A stretch of DNA of 64,000 nucleotides, from positions 574,831 to 638,830 of the forward strand of contig KN834754.1 of the NCBI GenBank assembly GCA_000827265.1, written 5' to 3'. The notes under the pieces were generated by a model. It did no database searches. It was not told where the DNA came from and saw only the letters and a program-made list of their open reading frames with translations. The position numbers were made by a program, and so were the translations under genes. Within the stretch, counting starts at the first letter, position 1. The number at the start of each line of letters is the position of its first letter. This DNA is from Collybiopsis luxurians FD-317 M1. Lineage: Eukaryota; Basidiomycota; Agaricomycetes; Agaricales; Omphalotaceae. This document shows positions 63,902-64,000 of the stretch, piece by piece.

Positions 63902-64000
63902 AAATCGTATGGGCGCAGCTTTAAGGGTAACAACCATGAAAGGACCAAGTAAATCCATTTCGCATGAATACAGTTCACATTTGTTCATCAATAAATTATA
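63902..64000. terminator. LAC1 3' region
   Basis: The last 99 bp follow the LAC1 stop. AATAAATT at 63991-63998 could serve as a poly(A) signal; no other gene is visible before the edge. Confidence 0.3.

Overview
This 64 kb window is nuclear DNA of a filamentous fungus, almost certainly a basidiomycete (Agaricomycetes). Genes are packed on both strands with short spacers. Nearly every gene is cut by several introns of about 45-65 nt, and the protein content is typical of that group: ERT1/AcuK-type Zn2Cys6 factor, a fungal CSL protein, a fused allantoicase/ureidoglycolate lyase, and basidiomycete-type PGGG lipases. I see no rRNA, tRNA, CRISPR array or intact transposon. Gene models below were built by joining open exons in phase by eye, so the ends are firmer than the internal junctions.

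Layout. 0-10 kb: 5' part of a Taspase-like asparaginase (-), an HSL-type lipase (+), a C2H2 factor (+), PEX5 (+), CDC26 (-), a PRA1/Yip3 protein (+). 10-23 kb: ERT1 (-) head to head with MTQ1 (+), the DAL2-DAL3 fusion (+), BRE1 (+), mitochondrial uS9 (-), the CASP/COY1 golgin (+). 23-40 kb: TFB1 (-), PBS2 MAPKK (-), a ubiquitin-like/BAG protein (+), a ~70-residue membrane protein (-), GCN5 (-), an expansin-like secreted protein (+), ER cyclophilin (-), DBP7 (+), ESA1 (+). 40-54 kb: a conserved membrane protein (-), CSL (-), several unrecognised genes, a GRF zinc-finger protein (-), the proteasome chaperone POC4 (+), a PHOSPHO-type phosphatase (+). 54-64 kb: YAK1 (-), BRC1/RTT107 (-), LAG1/LAC1 ceramide synthase (+).

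The genes do not form one pathway; this is a housekeeping-rich segment. Chromatin and transcription functions are frequent (BRE1, GCN5, ESA1, TFB1, CSL, ERT1, BRC1) and so is stress signalling (PBS2, YAK1), but nothing in the sequence shows that they act as a cluster. The least explained parts are 44.3-45.9 kb, 47.5-48.8 kb and 50.0-51.9 kb. In these I could assemble unrecognised short multi-exon reading frames that stay in phase. The same approach revealed the 131-residue POC4 gene at 51.9-52.4 kb and the truncated Taspase-like gene at the left edge.
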